Source of the DNA: Candidatus Caccousia avistercoris | GTDB lineage: Bacteria; Bacillota; Clostridia; Oscillospirales; Acutalibacteraceae | NCBI GenBank assembly: GCA_018715025.1 | Contig: DVMK01000095.1 | Coordinates: 1 to 26,463, forward strand | Direction: 5' to 3' | Length of the DNA: 26,463 nt | Shown here: positions 1 through 8,274 of the stretch, piece by piece | How the letters are laid out: each line of letters starts with the position of its first letter | Position numbering within the stretch: the first letter of the stretch is position 1 | The notes under the pieces: generated by a model | Database searches by the model: none | What the model was told of the DNA's origin: nothing | Seen by the model: only the letters and a program-made list of their open reading frames with translations | Made by a program: the position numbers and the translations under genes

Positions 1-136
1 TCAGCTCCCGGGCGGCCAGGGCGTCGTCCGCCTGCTTTACAATCTCCGGGCTCATGCCGGATTTCCCCACCATTAAAATCGTGTCAAGCTCCACCGCCAG
101 GGACCGCAGGTATGCGCGCTGTTTGCTGGTAAGCAT
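1..136 (-). CDS. yhbY: YhbY-type ribosome assembly RNA-binding protein, 3' end cut by window edge
   Basis: Only the first 45 codons lie in the window. They begin MLTSKQRAYLRSLAVELDTI and continue with a VGKSGMSPE segment, which is the opening of the CRS1/YhbY (CRM) domain: an N-terminal helix followed by the GxxG-like loop that contacts RNA. Family members are small (about 95-100 residues) and associate with pre-50S particles or rRNA, so a role in large-subunit assembly follows from family knowledge. The ATG at 134-136 is preceded by a GGAGAGAGG Shine-Dalgarno with suitable spacing. The gene follows rdgB by 72 nt in the same direction and is probably cotranscribed with ftsY and rdgB. Identification rests on the conserved N-terminus only. 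Confidence 0.85.
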   Translation of the reverse strand, partial: MLTSKQRAYLRSLAVELDTILMVGKSGMSPEIVKQADDALAAREL

Positions 137-180
137 GAAATAACCTCTCTCCGTTCTGTGAAATTTGTTCCGCCGGGCCG

Positions 181-208
181 GGCGGCCGGCTTTGCGCCAT
201 GGGCCGCC
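181..208 (-). other. GC-rich hairpin between rdgB and yhbY
   Basis: Directly after the rdgB stop codon there are 7-nt inverted arms, GGCGGCC and GGCCGCC on the minus strand, separated by 14 nt. No T-run follows, so it does not look like a complete intrinsic terminator. It may stabilise the 3' end of the upstream message or simply be a chance pairing in GC-rich DNA. Confidence 0.25.
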
Positions 209-802
209 TTACCGGGTTTCCTTTCCGGCCTGCCGTTCCTGCAGGCGGGCGGCCAGCTCCCGCAGGGCCTTGCCCCGGTGGCTGACGGCGTCCTTTTCCG
301 AGGGGGTAAGCTCTGCGTATGTCTTTTTCCCCACCAGGAAGACAGGGTCGTAGCCGAACCCGTCCGTGCCCCTGGGAAGAAAGGCCACGCGCCCCTCGCA
401 CACGCCGGTGACGGTGAGAATCTCCCCGTTCGGGAAGGCGCAGGAGACGGCGCTGACAAAGCGGGCGGTGCGTTTTTCCTCCGGCACGCCGCGAAGCTCT
501 TCCAGAAGCTTCCGGTTCCGGTCTTCGTCGGTGGCGTCCGGCCCGGCGTAGCGGGCGGAATACACCCCGGGCGCGCCGCCCAGAGCGTCCACCACAATGC
601 CGGAATCGTCCGCCACGCTGGGCAGGCCGGTGGCCTGGCAGGCGGAGCGCGCCTTCAGCTCTGCATTTTCTTCAAAGGTAGCGCCCGTCTCCTCCACCTC
701 AGGCAGGTCTGCGGTGGCAACCTCGATGCCCAGCGGGGCCAGGATGCGCTGCAGCTCCGTTACCTTGTGGCGGTTGTGGGTCGCCATAATATATTTTTCC
801 AA
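209..802 (-). CDS. rdgB: XTP/dITP diphosphatase (RdgB/HAM1 family)
   Basis: This 197-residue protein hydrolyses non-canonical purine triphosphates (XTP, ITP, dITP) to the monophosphate and pyrophosphate, keeping deaminated purines out of DNA and RNA. Family landmarks are all present: ATHNRHK near residues 7-13, ADDSG at 64-68 with the metal/substrate acidic residues, GVYSARYAG around 79-87, FGYDPVF at 149-155 and SHRGKAL at 174-180. The length is normal for the family. I chose the TTG at 800-802 because an AGGAGAG Shine-Dalgarno at 810-816 lies exactly 7 nt upstream; the alternative ATG at 785-787 would be 22 nt from it and would remove the start of the first strand. The Shine-Dalgarno directly follows the ftsY stop codon, so translation of the two genes is likely coupled. 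Confidence 0.97.
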   Translation of the reverse strand: MEKYIMATHNRHKVTELQRILAPLGIEVATADLPEVEETGATFEENAELKARSACQATGLPSVADDSGIVVDALGGAPGVYSARYAGPDATDEDRNRKLLEELRGVPEEKRTARFVSAVSCAFPNGEILTVTGVCEGRVAFLPRGTDGFGYDPVFLVGKKTYAELTPSEKDAVSHRGKALRELAARLQERQAGKETR

Positions 803-816
803 AATGGTTCTCTCCT

Positions 817-1725
817 TTACTGTTCAAACAGGGCCTGGGCAAATTCGTCCGCGTCGAAGGGCTGCAGGTCGTCCACCTGCTCGCCTACGCCGATAAATTT
901 CACCGGGATCTTCAAATCCTCCCGGATGGCCAGCACCACGCCCCCCTTGGGGGTGCCGTCCAGCTTGGTGAGCACAATGCCGGTAATGTTGGCGGCGTTG
1001 CGGAACTCCCTGGCCTGGTTCACCGCGTTCTGGCCGGTGGCGGCGTCCAGCACCAGCAGAACCTCCTTGGCCGCGCCGGGCAGCTCACGGTCGATGATCC
1101 GGTTGATTTTGGCAAGCTCGTCCATCAGGTTCTTTTTGTTGTGCAGCCGGCCCGCCGTGTCGCAGATTACCACGTCGGCGCCCCGGGCCTTAGCCGCGGA
1201 AATGGCGTCGAACACCACGCTGGCAGGGTCGCTGCCCTCGCTCTGCTTCACCAGCTCGCAGCCGCTGCGCTGGGCCCAAACCTCCAGCTGCTCAATGGCG
1301 GCGGCGCGGAAGGTGTCGGCGGCGGCCAGAATGACCCGCTTGCCCTCGTTCTTCAGCCGGAAGGCAAGCTTGCCGATGCTGGTGGTCTTGCCCACCCCGT
1401 TCACGCCGATCACCAGAATGACAGAGGGCTTGGTGGAAACGTCCAGCTCCTCGCCGCCCCGCATCATGTCGGCGGTAATTTCCTGAATGAGGCCGTAGAT
1501 TTCCTTCGGGTCGCTGATGCGGCGTTCCTTCACCTGCTTCCGGCATTCTTCGCAGATCCGCTCCGCCGTGGGGACGCCCACGTCCCCCAGCACCAGCAGC
1601 TCTTCCAGCTCTTCAAAGAGCTCCTCGTCTATCTTCTGGAAGGAATGCAGCATTTTATCGATGGAAGAGCTCACGTTCTCCCTTGTTTTTTTCAGTCCCT
1701 CTTTGATTTTTGAAAACAGTCCCAT
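817..1725 (-). CDS. ftsY: Signal recognition particle receptor FtsY
   Basis: This 302-residue SRP-family GTPase docks ribosome-SRP complexes at the cytoplasmic membrane for cotranslational insertion of membrane proteins. A short four-helix N domain (about residues 1-90) leads into the G domain: GVNGVGKTT P-loop at 107-115, DTFRAAA at 137-143, DTAGR at 189-193, TKLDG at 253-257 and the closing GVGEQVDDLQPFD near 279-291. The acidic A domain found in E. coli FtsY is absent, as is usual in Gram-positive bacteria; the N-terminal GLFSKIKEGL helix is the likely lipid-binding segment. An AGGAGG Shine-Dalgarno sits 7 nt before the ATG. The gene lies 130 nt after smc and has its own strong promoter. 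rdgB starts 14 nt after its stop. Confidence 0.99.
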   Translation of the reverse strand: MGLFSKIKEGLKKTRENVSSSIDKMLHSFQKIDEELFEELEELLVLGDVGVPTAERICEECRKQVKERRISDPKEIYGLIQEITADMMRGGEELDVSTKPSVILVIGVNGVGKTTSIGKLAFRLKNEGKRVILAAADTFRAAAIEQLEVWAQRSGCELVKQSEGSDPASVVFDAISAAKARGADVVICDTAGRLHNKKNLMDELAKINRIIDRELPGAAKEVLLVLDAATGQNAVNQAREFRNAANITGIVLTKLDGTPKGGVVLAIREDLKIPVKFIGVGEQVDDLQPFDADEFAQALFEQ

Positions 1726-1810
1726 AGGGCTTCCTCCTGCAAACAGAATACCGCGCCCTCTCCTCCCTGGGGAGCAGCCGGGCGGGCTTTCTTCACTATT
1801 TCAAGTATTC

Positions 1811-1839
1811 ATTGTACCGCCGAACGGCCCCCGCGTCAA
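1811..1839 (-). promoter_or_regulatory. Sigma-A promoter for ftsY-rdgB-yhbY
   Basis: On the minus strand a TTGACG -35 (1834-1839) and a TACAAT -10 (1811-1816) are separated by exactly 17 nt. Each hexamer departs from consensus at one position. The site lies in the 130-nt gap between the smc stop and the ftsY ATG and places the start point about 80 nt before ftsY. It should let ftsY be expressed independently of the upstream plsX-rnc-smc transcript. Confidence 0.85.
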
Positions 1840-1855
1840 GGGCGCGTGCCCGTGT

Positions 1856-4800
1856 TTACTGCCTGGGCTGAGACAGCAGATGCTCCTCAATTTCAGCGGC
1901 GGACATTTTCAGCAGCTTGGACACGCCCTCGTCCTGCATGGTAACGCCGTAGAGCACGTCCGCCTCCTCCATGGTGCCCCGCCGGTGGGTGATGGCGATG
2001 AACTGGGTGTTCTGGTTCATGCGGCGCAGGTAGGCCGCAAACCGGGTTACGTTCACGTCATCCAGAGCGGCCTCGATCTCATCCAGCACGCAGAAGGGCG
2101 GCGGATTCACCTTCATAATGGCAAAATAGAGGGCGATGGCCACCAGCGCCTTCTCGCCGCCGGAAAGGCTTTCCAGATTGTTTACGATTTTCCCAGGCGG
2201 CTGCACCGTAATATCGATGCCGCACTGAAGCACGTCCTCCGGGTCGCTGAGAGAGAGGGAGGCGGTGCCGCCGCCGAACAGCTCCTGAAACACCTGGGTG
2301 AAATGGCCGGAAATTTCGGAAAAGCGCTCCAGAAACAGATCCTTCATCTGCCTGGTCAGGTCGGCGATGAGACGGCGCAGGCTGTCGCGGCTCTTTTCCA
2401 CATCCGCCACCTGGCCGGAAAGGAATTCGTACCGCTGGCTTACCTCCCTGTATTCCTCCACAGCCGCCACATTCACCGTGCCCAGGGCCTTGATTTTCCC
2501 TTTCAGCTCGTTCAGCCGCCTGCGGGACTGCTGGGGATCCTCCGGCCTTTGGCAGGTTTCCTCCGCTTCCCTGCGGGTAAGCTCGTATTCCTCCCACAGG
2601 CGGGCGGTAATTTCGTCGTACTCCTTCTGCAGGCTGCCGCGGCGTTCTTCCAGGCGGGCCACCTCGTGGCCCACCGCCTCCCGCTGGGCAGACTTTTCCT
2701 TTTCCTGCTGCCGCAGGCCGGCGGTCTGCTTTTCGTACTCCATCCGCAGGCGGTTGACCTCCTCCGCCTGGGCGGCCGCCTGCCGGGCGGAAGCGCGAAG
2801 GGCCTCCGCTTCCCCCTTCATCGCATCTATCTTTTCCCGAATCGCCGCCAGATTTTCCTCTACCTGGGCTTTCTCCCGGGCCAGCGCCCCAGCCCGGTCC
2901 TCGTGGCCGGCGCGGCGGCGTTCCAGCTCTTCCACGGCGGCGCGCAGGGCGTCCGCGTCCTTGTTCAGCTCCAGCAGGCGCAGGCGGTGCCCCTGCAGGC
3001 GGCCGGTGAGAAGGTCGGCCTTTTCGTTCTGCTCGTTGCGGCTGCTGTTCCCTTCGTTCAGCTTCTTCTGCAGCTCCTCCATGGCCTGGGCGGCGGCGGC
3101 GGCCTTTTCCTCCGCCTCGCGGCCCGTCTGCTCCAGCTGGGAAAGGCGCTGGGCAGAGGCTTCCTGCTCCCGGCGAAGGGCTTCCTCATCCTGCGCCAGG
3201 GTGAGAAGGGCCGCCTCCGTCCCCTGCTGCGCCGCCTCCAGGCGGGCCATGTCCTCCTGAGAGGTAGAGAGCTCCGCCCGGGCGGCGGTGAGGGCGGCTT
3301 CCTCCGCCGCGGCCTCCTCCTGGGCGGCCTTCCATTCCGCCTTCGCCTGCTCTTCCTGCCGGGAGAGGGCGGCGGCCTCGGCGCGGAACCTCTCAATTTC
3401 AGAGGCGCGGCTCAGCAGGCCGGAATTCCTGGCCAGGGAGCCGCCGGTGAGGGAGCCGCCGGCGTTTACCACCTGGCCGTCCAGGGTCACAATGCGGAAC
3501 CGGTAGGAGTACCGCTTGGCAATGGCCACGGCGCTGTCCAGATCCTCCGCCACGGCAATGCGCCCCAGCAGAGAGTACAAAATCCCCTCGTATTCCGGCT
3601 TGCACTGGCACAGCTTCCCGGCCAGGCCCACAAAGCCGGGGCAGTCCTCCAGGCCCTGCTCCCGCAAAAGGGAACCGCGGATGGTGGAAACCGGCAGGAA
3701 GGTGGCGCGGCCGGCGTCCCGCCGCTTCAAAAGCTCGATGGCAAGCTTGGCGTCCCGCTCGGTGCTCACCACAATATTCTGCATGGCGGGGCCCAGGGCG
3801 GTTTCCACCGCCACCGCGTACTGGGCCGGCACCTTCAGGATGCGGGAAACCGGCCCGTGGATCCCCCCCAGGTTCCCCCGGCCCATTTCCCGCATGACGG
3901 TTTTCACGCTTTGGGAAAAGCCTTCCATGCTCCGCTCCAAATCCTCCAGCAGGCGGGCCCGGCGCAGGCGCTCCTCGGTGTCCAGGCGGAGGGAATCGCT
4001 TTTCTTTTTGGCTTCCTCGGCCCGCCGGCGGCGGCTTTCCAGCCGCAGTTCCCGGCCGCGGACAGAATTTTTCAGGCTGTCGATGCGGGCGGCCGTCTCC
4101 TGCCGCATGGCGGTATAGTCGTCCTTCTCTTTGGCCAGCTCCGCCCGGCGGGCGTCCTTTTCCGCCAGGCTGGCCTGGATGGCCTGCCGGCGCAGGCGCA
4201 GCTCCTCCGCAGAGGAGGAGGCTGTGGAGGCGGCCACCCTGGCTTCGGTGGAGGCGGCGGCCAGGTCGGCGATTTCCCGGGAAAGATCCGCAATGCGGCC
4301 GCTTACCTCGTCCATGCCCCGGCGCAGCTCCGCCAGGGCGTCCTCGCAGGCCTGCCGGAGTTCCTGCTCTTTGGCGGCCTCATCCTCCTTCCGGAGGATC
4401 TCCGCCCGTTTGGCCTCTATCTCCTCGTCGGCGCCGCGGCCCGAGGCGGCGGCCTCCTCCATCTCGCGCTCCAGACGGGCGATGTTCTCTTTCCCGTGAA
4501 GCACGTCGTTTTCCAGCACCGACACGTCGCCGTCCCGGCGGGCGGCGGCCTCCTCCCGGCGGGCGGCCTCCTGCCGGAGCTCGTCCGCCCTGGCGGTGCA
4601 GGCGGCGCTTTCCTGAAAGACCCGGTCAATCTCAGCGTCCACCGCCTGAATGGCCTGTTCCGCCTCGTCGTACTGGGCGCGGGCCACCAGCAGCTTGTCG
4701 TCGTGTTCCCGCAGGATGCGGCCGGAGCGCTCCAGGGTGTCAAGCCACAGGCCGATTTCCAGCGTGCGCTTTTCCGCGGAATATTCCAGGAACTGCTCCG

Positions 4801-5434
4801 CCTTGGCGGCCTGCTCCTTCAGGGGGCCCACCCGCTCCTCCAGTTCGGTGAGAATATCCCGCAGGCGCAGGAGATTTTCCTCAGCCCGGGCCAGCCTCGC
4901 CTCGGATTCCTCCTTCCGGTAGCGGAAGCGGGAAATCCCCGCGGCCTCTTCAAAAATCTCCCGCCTGTCCTCGCTGCGGGCGGCCACCACGCTGTCGATT
5001 TTTCCCTGCCCGATCATGGAGTAGCCGTCCCGGCCCAGGCCGGTGTCCATAAACAGCTCGTTGATGTCCTTCAGGCGCACCGCCGCCCTGTTCAGCAGGT
5101 ATTCGCTTTCGCCGGAGCGGTAGTACCGCCTGGTAATGGACACCTCGTCCCCGTCGAAGGGAAGGCGGCGGTCCCGGTTGTCCACCGTGAGGGTGACCTC
5201 CGCAAAGCCCTGGGGCTTCCGGTGAGGGGTGCCGTTGAAAATAAGGCCCTCCATCCGGGCGCAGCGAAGCGTCCTGGCGGACTGCTCCCCCAGGACCCAG
5301 CGGATCGCGTCGGAAATATTGCTTTTTCCGCTGCCGTTCGGCCCCACAACCGCGGTCACGCCGCTGTCGAAGGTCAGCGTTGTTTTATCAGGAAAGGTTT
5401 TGAAGCCCTGTAATTCCAGAGATTTTAAAAGCAC
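1856..5434 (-). CDS. smc: Chromosome segregation ATPase SMC
   Basis: This 1192-residue protein has the full SMC architecture. The N-terminal ATPase half carries Walker A GPNGSGKSN at 31-39. Two long Glu/Ala/Arg-rich coiled-coil arms flank a hinge at roughly residues 515-670. The C-terminal half carries the LSGGEKA signature at 1090-1096 and Walker B with catalytic D1118-E1119 (CVLDEIEAALDD). SMC dimers, together with ScpA and ScpB (not in this window), extrude DNA loops and organise newly replicated origins. The start is GTG at 5432-5434, with an AAGGAGG Shine-Dalgarno 6 nt upstream; the family N-terminus (LKSLELQGFKTF) begins right there. The gene is 35 nt downstream of the radical SAM gene and probably cotranscribed with rnc. 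A long open frame on the opposite strand is an artefact of the GC-rich coiled-coil codons. Confidence 0.99.
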   Translation of the reverse strand: MLLKSLELQGFKTFPDKTTLTFDSGVTAVVGPNGSGKSNISDAIRWVLGEQSARTLRCARMEGLIFNGTPHRKPQGFAEVTLTVDNRDRRLPFDGDEVSITRRYYRSGESEYLLNRAAVRLKDINELFMDTGLGRDGYSMIGQGKIDSVVAARSEDRREIFEEAAGISRFRYRKEESEARLARAEENLLRLRDILTELEERVGPLKEQAAKAEQFLEYSAEKRTLEIGLWLDTLERSGRILREHDDKLLVARAQYDEAEQAIQAVDAEIDRVFQESAACTARADELRQEAARREEAAARRDGDVSVLENDVLHGKENIARLEREMEEAAASGRGADEEIEAKRAEILRKEDEAAKEQELRQACEDALAELRRGMDEVSGRIADLSREIADLAAASTEARVAASTASSSAEELRLRRQAIQASLAEKDARRAELAKEKDDYTAMRQETAARIDSLKNSVRGRELRLESRRRRAEEAKKKSDSLRLDTEERLRRARLLEDLERSMEGFSQSVKTVMREMGRGNLGGIHGPVSRILKVPAQYAVAVETALGPAMQNIVVSTERDAKLAIELLKRRDAGRATFLPVSTIRGSLLREQGLEDCPGFVGLAGKLCQCKPEYEGILYSLLGRIAVAEDLDSAVAIAKRYSYRFRIVTLDGQVVNAGGSLTGGSLARNSGLLSRASEIERFRAEAAALSRQEEQAKAEWKAAQEEAAAEEAALTAARAELSTSQEDMARLEAAQQGTEAALLTLAQDEEALRREQEASAQRLSQLEQTGREAEEKAAAAAQAMEELQKKLNEGNSSRNEQNEKADLLTGRLQGHRLRLLELNKDADALRAAVEELERRRAGHEDRAGALAREKAQVEENLAAIREKIDAMKGEAEALRASARQAAAQAEEVNRLRMEYEKQTAGLRQQEKEKSAQREAVGHEVARLEERRGSLQKEYDEITARLWEEYELTRREAEETCQRPEDPQQSRRRLNELKGKIKALGTVNVAAVEEYREVSQRYEFLSGQVADVEKSRDSLRRLIADLTRQMKDLFLERFSEISGHFTQVFQELFGGGTASLSLSDPEDVLQCGIDITVQPPGKIVNNLESLSGGEKALVAIALYFAIMKVNPPPFCVLDEIEAALDDVNVTRFAAYLRRMNQNTQFIAITHRRGTMEEADVLYGVTMQDEGVSKLLKMSAAEIEEHLLSQPRQ

Positions 5435-5469
5435 AAACTTCCTCCTTCACAGGCTACCCGCCCTTGCCC

Positions 5470-6528
5470 TTACCTAAAATGGAAGGGCTCCGCCCCGCCG
5501 GGGCTGTACAGATAATTTCGCCCCGCCCCCTGGTGGAACAGGACGAAGCAGCCGCGGGGTACCTGGGGATGCTGGGACAGGGTAAGGCGGACGCCCTCCT
5601 GCCGCAGCAGCTCCCAATTTTTCCTTTTTTGCCCCAGCACGGCGGAAACGTCCCGGGGGCAGACGAACACCGTGACCGCCTCCTGCCCGGGGCAGGCCTC
5701 CGCCAAAGCGCGGCGCAGCCGCCCCAGGAACCGGCTGCTTTCACAAAGCTCCCGAAACGCCGGATGCCAGGGGCCTGCCAGCCGGTTCTGCTCCAGCTCG
5801 GGGGAGCTGTGCAGGCCCAGCCGGATCACCCGGATCCCCCGGGCTTCCAGAAATTCCAGCAGCCTGCTGCAGAGCGCCACCGCTTCCTCCAGGCCCATGG
5901 GGCGGTACTCCCCCACCTCGTACCAGCGGGCCATCTGGGTGCCCCGCAGCACAATGGCCGGGTAAATCCGCATGGTGTCCGGCGCAAGAGCGGCCAGCCG
6001 CCGGGCGGTTCGCCAGGCGCCCTCCTCCGTGTCGCCGGGCAGGCCCGTCATCATCTGCAGGCCGAGGGACAGGCCCGCCTCCTTCACAAGACGGGCGGCC
6101 CGCTCCACATCTGCCGCCGTATGGCCGCGGCCGTTGCGGAGCAGCACCGGATCCTCCATGCTCTGAGCCCCCAGCTCCACCGCCTTCACGCCGTAGCCCT
6201 TCAACAGCGAAAGGACCTCCGCGTCAACGCAGTCCGGCCGGGTAGAGCACCGGATGCCGGAAAACACCCCCTGGCGCAGGGCGGGCTGGGCCGCCTGCAG
6301 CAGGGAAACCATGTACCCCCGTTCCACCGCCGTAAAGCTTCCGCCGAAAAAAGCCAGCTCGGCGGGCACGCCCGGGGGCAGGGTCTGGCGGGCGCGCTCT
6401 GCCGCGGCCGCCACGTCCGCCGGGCCGGGCTGGGCCAGCGCGCCGGTAATGGCCCGCTGGTCGCAGAAGCTGCACTGGTGGGGGCAGCCGTTGTGGGGGA
6501 CGAACAGAGCCGCGTTCGCGTGGCGCAT
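5470..6528 (-). CDS. Elp3-like radical SAM protein of unknown substrate
   Basis: This 352-residue protein has a radical SAM core with CxxxCxxC at C15, C19 and C22 (GCPHQCSFC), which should bind the [4Fe-4S] cluster that cleaves S-adenosylmethionine. An FFGGSF motif near residue 60 and later LGAQS and GLPGDT motifs match the Elp3/oxygen-independent coproporphyrinogen oxidase-like group (COG1243 type). Unlike Elp3 it has no C-terminal GNAT acetyltransferase domain; the last ~120 residues look like a radical-SAM C-terminal extension. Its ATG follows the rnc stop by one base, so it is translationally coupled to RNase III and lies between rnc and smc, an arrangement I recall as recurrent in Clostridia. 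An RNA-modification role is plausible from context but unproven; I do not assign a gene name. Confidence 0.88.
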   Translation of the reverse strand: MRHANAALFVPHNGCPHQCSFCDQRAITGALAQPGPADVAAAAERARQTLPPGVPAELAFFGGSFTAVERGYMVSLLQAAQPALRQGVFSGIRCSTRPDCVDAEVLSLLKGYGVKAVELGAQSMEDPVLLRNGRGHTAADVERAARLVKEAGLSLGLQMMTGLPGDTEEGAWRTARRLAALAPDTMRIYPAIVLRGTQMARWYEVGEYRPMGLEEAVALCSRLLEFLEARGIRVIRLGLHSSPELEQNRLAGPWHPAFRELCESSRFLGRLRRALAEACPGQEAVTVFVCPRDVSAVLGQKRKNWELLRQEGVRLTLSQHPQVPRGCFVLFHQGAGRNYLYSPGGAEPFHFR

Positions 6529-6529
6529 G

Positions 6530-7243
6530 TCAGTACCCCATCAGCTCCAGGGCTTCCCGCGCGGCCTGCTGCTCCGCTTCCTTTTTGCTGCGGCCGCCGC
6601 CCTTTCCAATCACGTTGGAGTTCAAATGCACCTCCACCGTAAAATGCTTGTTGTGGTCCGGCCCGCTTTCCCCGGTGAGCACATACTCCAGGGATTCCTC
6701 CGGGTTCTTCTGGATGATCTCCTGCAGCATGGTCTTGTAATCCTTGAAGGGCTTGGGCCGGGCCGTCTGCAGCATGGGCTTCACAAAGCGCAGGATGAAG
6801 GAGCGGGCCTCCTCCATGCCCCCGTCCAGGTAAATGGCGGCAATAATAGCCTCGAAGGCGTCCGCCAGAATGGAGGACCGGGTGCGCCCGCCGGAATTCT
6901 GCTCCCCATGGCTCAGCAGCAAATAATCCCCCACGTTCATCTGGCGGGAAAAGCCGCAGCAGGCCTTTTCGCACACCAGGGCGGCGCGCAGCTTTGTCAG
7001 CTCGCCCTCGGGAAGATGGGGGCAGTTTTTGTAGAGATAATCCGCCACTACAATTCCCAAAACGGAATCCCCCAAAAATTCCAGCCGCTCGTTGCTGCCC
7101 ATGGGGCTTTTGTTTTCGTTGGCGTAGGAGGAATGGGTCATGGCGTTCTTCAGCAGGCTGATGTTGTGAAAGCGGTAGCCCACGGAAGCCTCCAGCTTGG
7201 CCCAGTCTGCGGCGGGCCGCCCCTGCTGTTTCTGACGGCTCAT
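6530..7243 (-). CDS. rnc: Ribonuclease III
   Basis: This 237-residue endonuclease cleaves double-stranded RNA during rRNA maturation and mRNA turnover. The catalytic RNase III domain includes the signature NERLEFLGDS at 51-60 and a second acidic motif ADAFEA around 127-132 (D128, E131) that completes the metal site. The double-stranded RNA binding domain covers about 167-237, with the GKGGGRSKKEAEQQAA segment near its end. Length and domain order are typical. The start ATG overlaps the plsX stop (ATGA), and its own stop is one base before the next gene, so plsX, rnc and the radical SAM gene behave as a tightly coupled unit. The acpP gene often found just upstream of rnc is not here. Confidence 0.99.
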   Translation of the reverse strand: MSRQKQQGRPAADWAKLEASVGYRFHNISLLKNAMTHSSYANENKSPMGSNERLEFLGDSVLGIVVADYLYKNCPHLPEGELTKLRAALVCEKACCGFSRQMNVGDYLLLSHGEQNSGGRTRSSILADAFEAIIAAIYLDGGMEEARSFILRFVKPMLQTARPKPFKDYKTMLQEIIQKNPEESLEYVLTGESGPDHNKHFTVEVHLNSNVIGKGGGRSKKEAEQQAAREALELMGY

Positions 7244-8247
7244 GGCTGCTCCACCCCCCTGATGGCCTGAAGGGAGTCCGCAATCTCCTGCACCACATTG
7301 CCCTCCACATAGGCCTTTGTCAGGCGCAGCGCGTTTTTCAGGGTTTTCGCCTTGGCGCTGCCGTGGGCCTTGAACACCGGCTTGGCCACGCCCATGAGGG
7401 GGGCCCCGCCGTATTCGTTGTAGTCCATTGTCCTTTTCAGTTCCTTCATGTCGGGCAGAACCATGGCGGCGGCAATCTTGTTTTTCAGGCTCTTCTGGAA
7501 AATCTCTTTGAATTTTCCCATCATCACCATGGCAACGCCCTCGTAAAGCTTCAGGATGCTGTTGCCGGTGAAGCCGTCGGCGACAATCACGTCAGCCGCG
7601 TCGTCGGGGATGTCGCGGGCTTCCACATTGCCGATGAAATGGATGGGGGCCTGCTTCAGCAGGGCGAAGGCCTGGTGCTGAAGCTCGCCGCCCTTGTGGT
7701 CCTCGGTGCCCACGTTGGCCAGCGCCACCCGGGGATTCTTCACCCCCATGACCTTTTCCACATAAATAGAGGCCATGACGCCGAACTGGCAGAGCATCTC
7801 AGGCTTGCATTCTATATTGGCGCCGCTGTCAATCAGCATGAAAAAGCCCTTGTTTTTCGGCAGCACAGGGGCGAAGGCCACCCGTTTAATCCCCTTGATG
7901 CGCTTGACGATAAAGGTGGCCCCCACCACCAGCGCGCCGGAGTTGCCCGCGGAAAGAAAGGCGTCGCCCTCCCCCGCCGCCAGCTTTTTCAGCCCCAGGG
8001 CCATAGAGGAATTGCTCTTTGATTTCATGATTTCCCCGGCGGCGTCCTCCATGGTGATGACGTCGGGGGTGTCGGCGATTTCGATCCGGTTCAGGGAAAT
8101 GCTGTTGGCCTGGGCCACACGGCGAATCTCCTGCTCGCTGCCGGTGAGCATAATGTCCAGATCCAGCTCTTCCACCGCCTGGGCGCAGCCCTTGATGATT
8201 TCAAGCGGCGCGTTGTCGCCGCCGAATGCGTCTACAATAATTTTCAT
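7240..8247 (-). CDS. plsX: Phosphate acyltransferase PlsX
   Basis: This 335-residue enzyme converts acyl-ACP and phosphate to acyl-phosphate, the acyl donor for PlsY in the first step of phospholipid synthesis. The N-terminus MKIIVDAFGGDNAPLEIIKG is the family hallmark, followed by conserved ITMEDAA (with the nearby KSNSSM run), FLSAGNSGALV and DGFTGNSILK segments. PlsX is a peripheral protein that docks on the cytoplasmic membrane through an amphipathic region. The ATG at 8245-8247 starts 27 nt after trmFO, and the stop overlaps the rnc start by 4 nt. In many Firmicutes plsX is flanked by fapR, fabD, fabG and acpP; none of these is in this window, so fatty-acid synthesis genes must be elsewhere. 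Confidence 0.98.
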   Translation of the reverse strand: MKIIVDAFGGDNAPLEIIKGCAQAVEELDLDIMLTGSEQEIRRVAQANSISLNRIEIADTPDVITMEDAAGEIMKSKSNSSMALGLKKLAAGEGDAFLSAGNSGALVVGATFIVKRIKGIKRVAFAPVLPKNKGFFMLIDSGANIECKPEMLCQFGVMASIYVEKVMGVKNPRVALANVGTEDHKGGELQHQAFALLKQAPIHFIGNVEARDIPDDAADVIVADGFTGNSILKLYEGVAMVMMGKFKEIFQKSLKNKIAAAMVLPDMKELKRTMDYNEYGGAPLMGVAKPVFKAHGSAKAKTLKNALRLTKAYVEGNVVQEIADSLQAIRGVEQP

Positions 8248-8274
8248 GGTAATCCCCGCTTCCTTTCCGGCCCT

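Noticed and set aside
158..1486. A 442-residue plus-strand open frame opposite rdgB and ftsY
   Set aside because: It crosses the rdgB-ftsY boundary and is fully explained as a shadow of two conserved genes.
1746..1810. GAATAC/GTATTC pairing across the ftsY leader
   Set aside because: The outer GAATAC abuts the -10 box, before the predicted start point, so it would not be in the RNA; 6 bp over 65 nt is likely chance.
1517..5413. A 1298-residue open frame on the plus strand opposite smc
   Set aside because: It is antisense to an unmistakable SMC protein, is composed of low-complexity Leu/Gly/Ala/Pro/Arg/Gln runs and shows no domain. Long antisense frames are expected over GC-rich coiled-coil genes.
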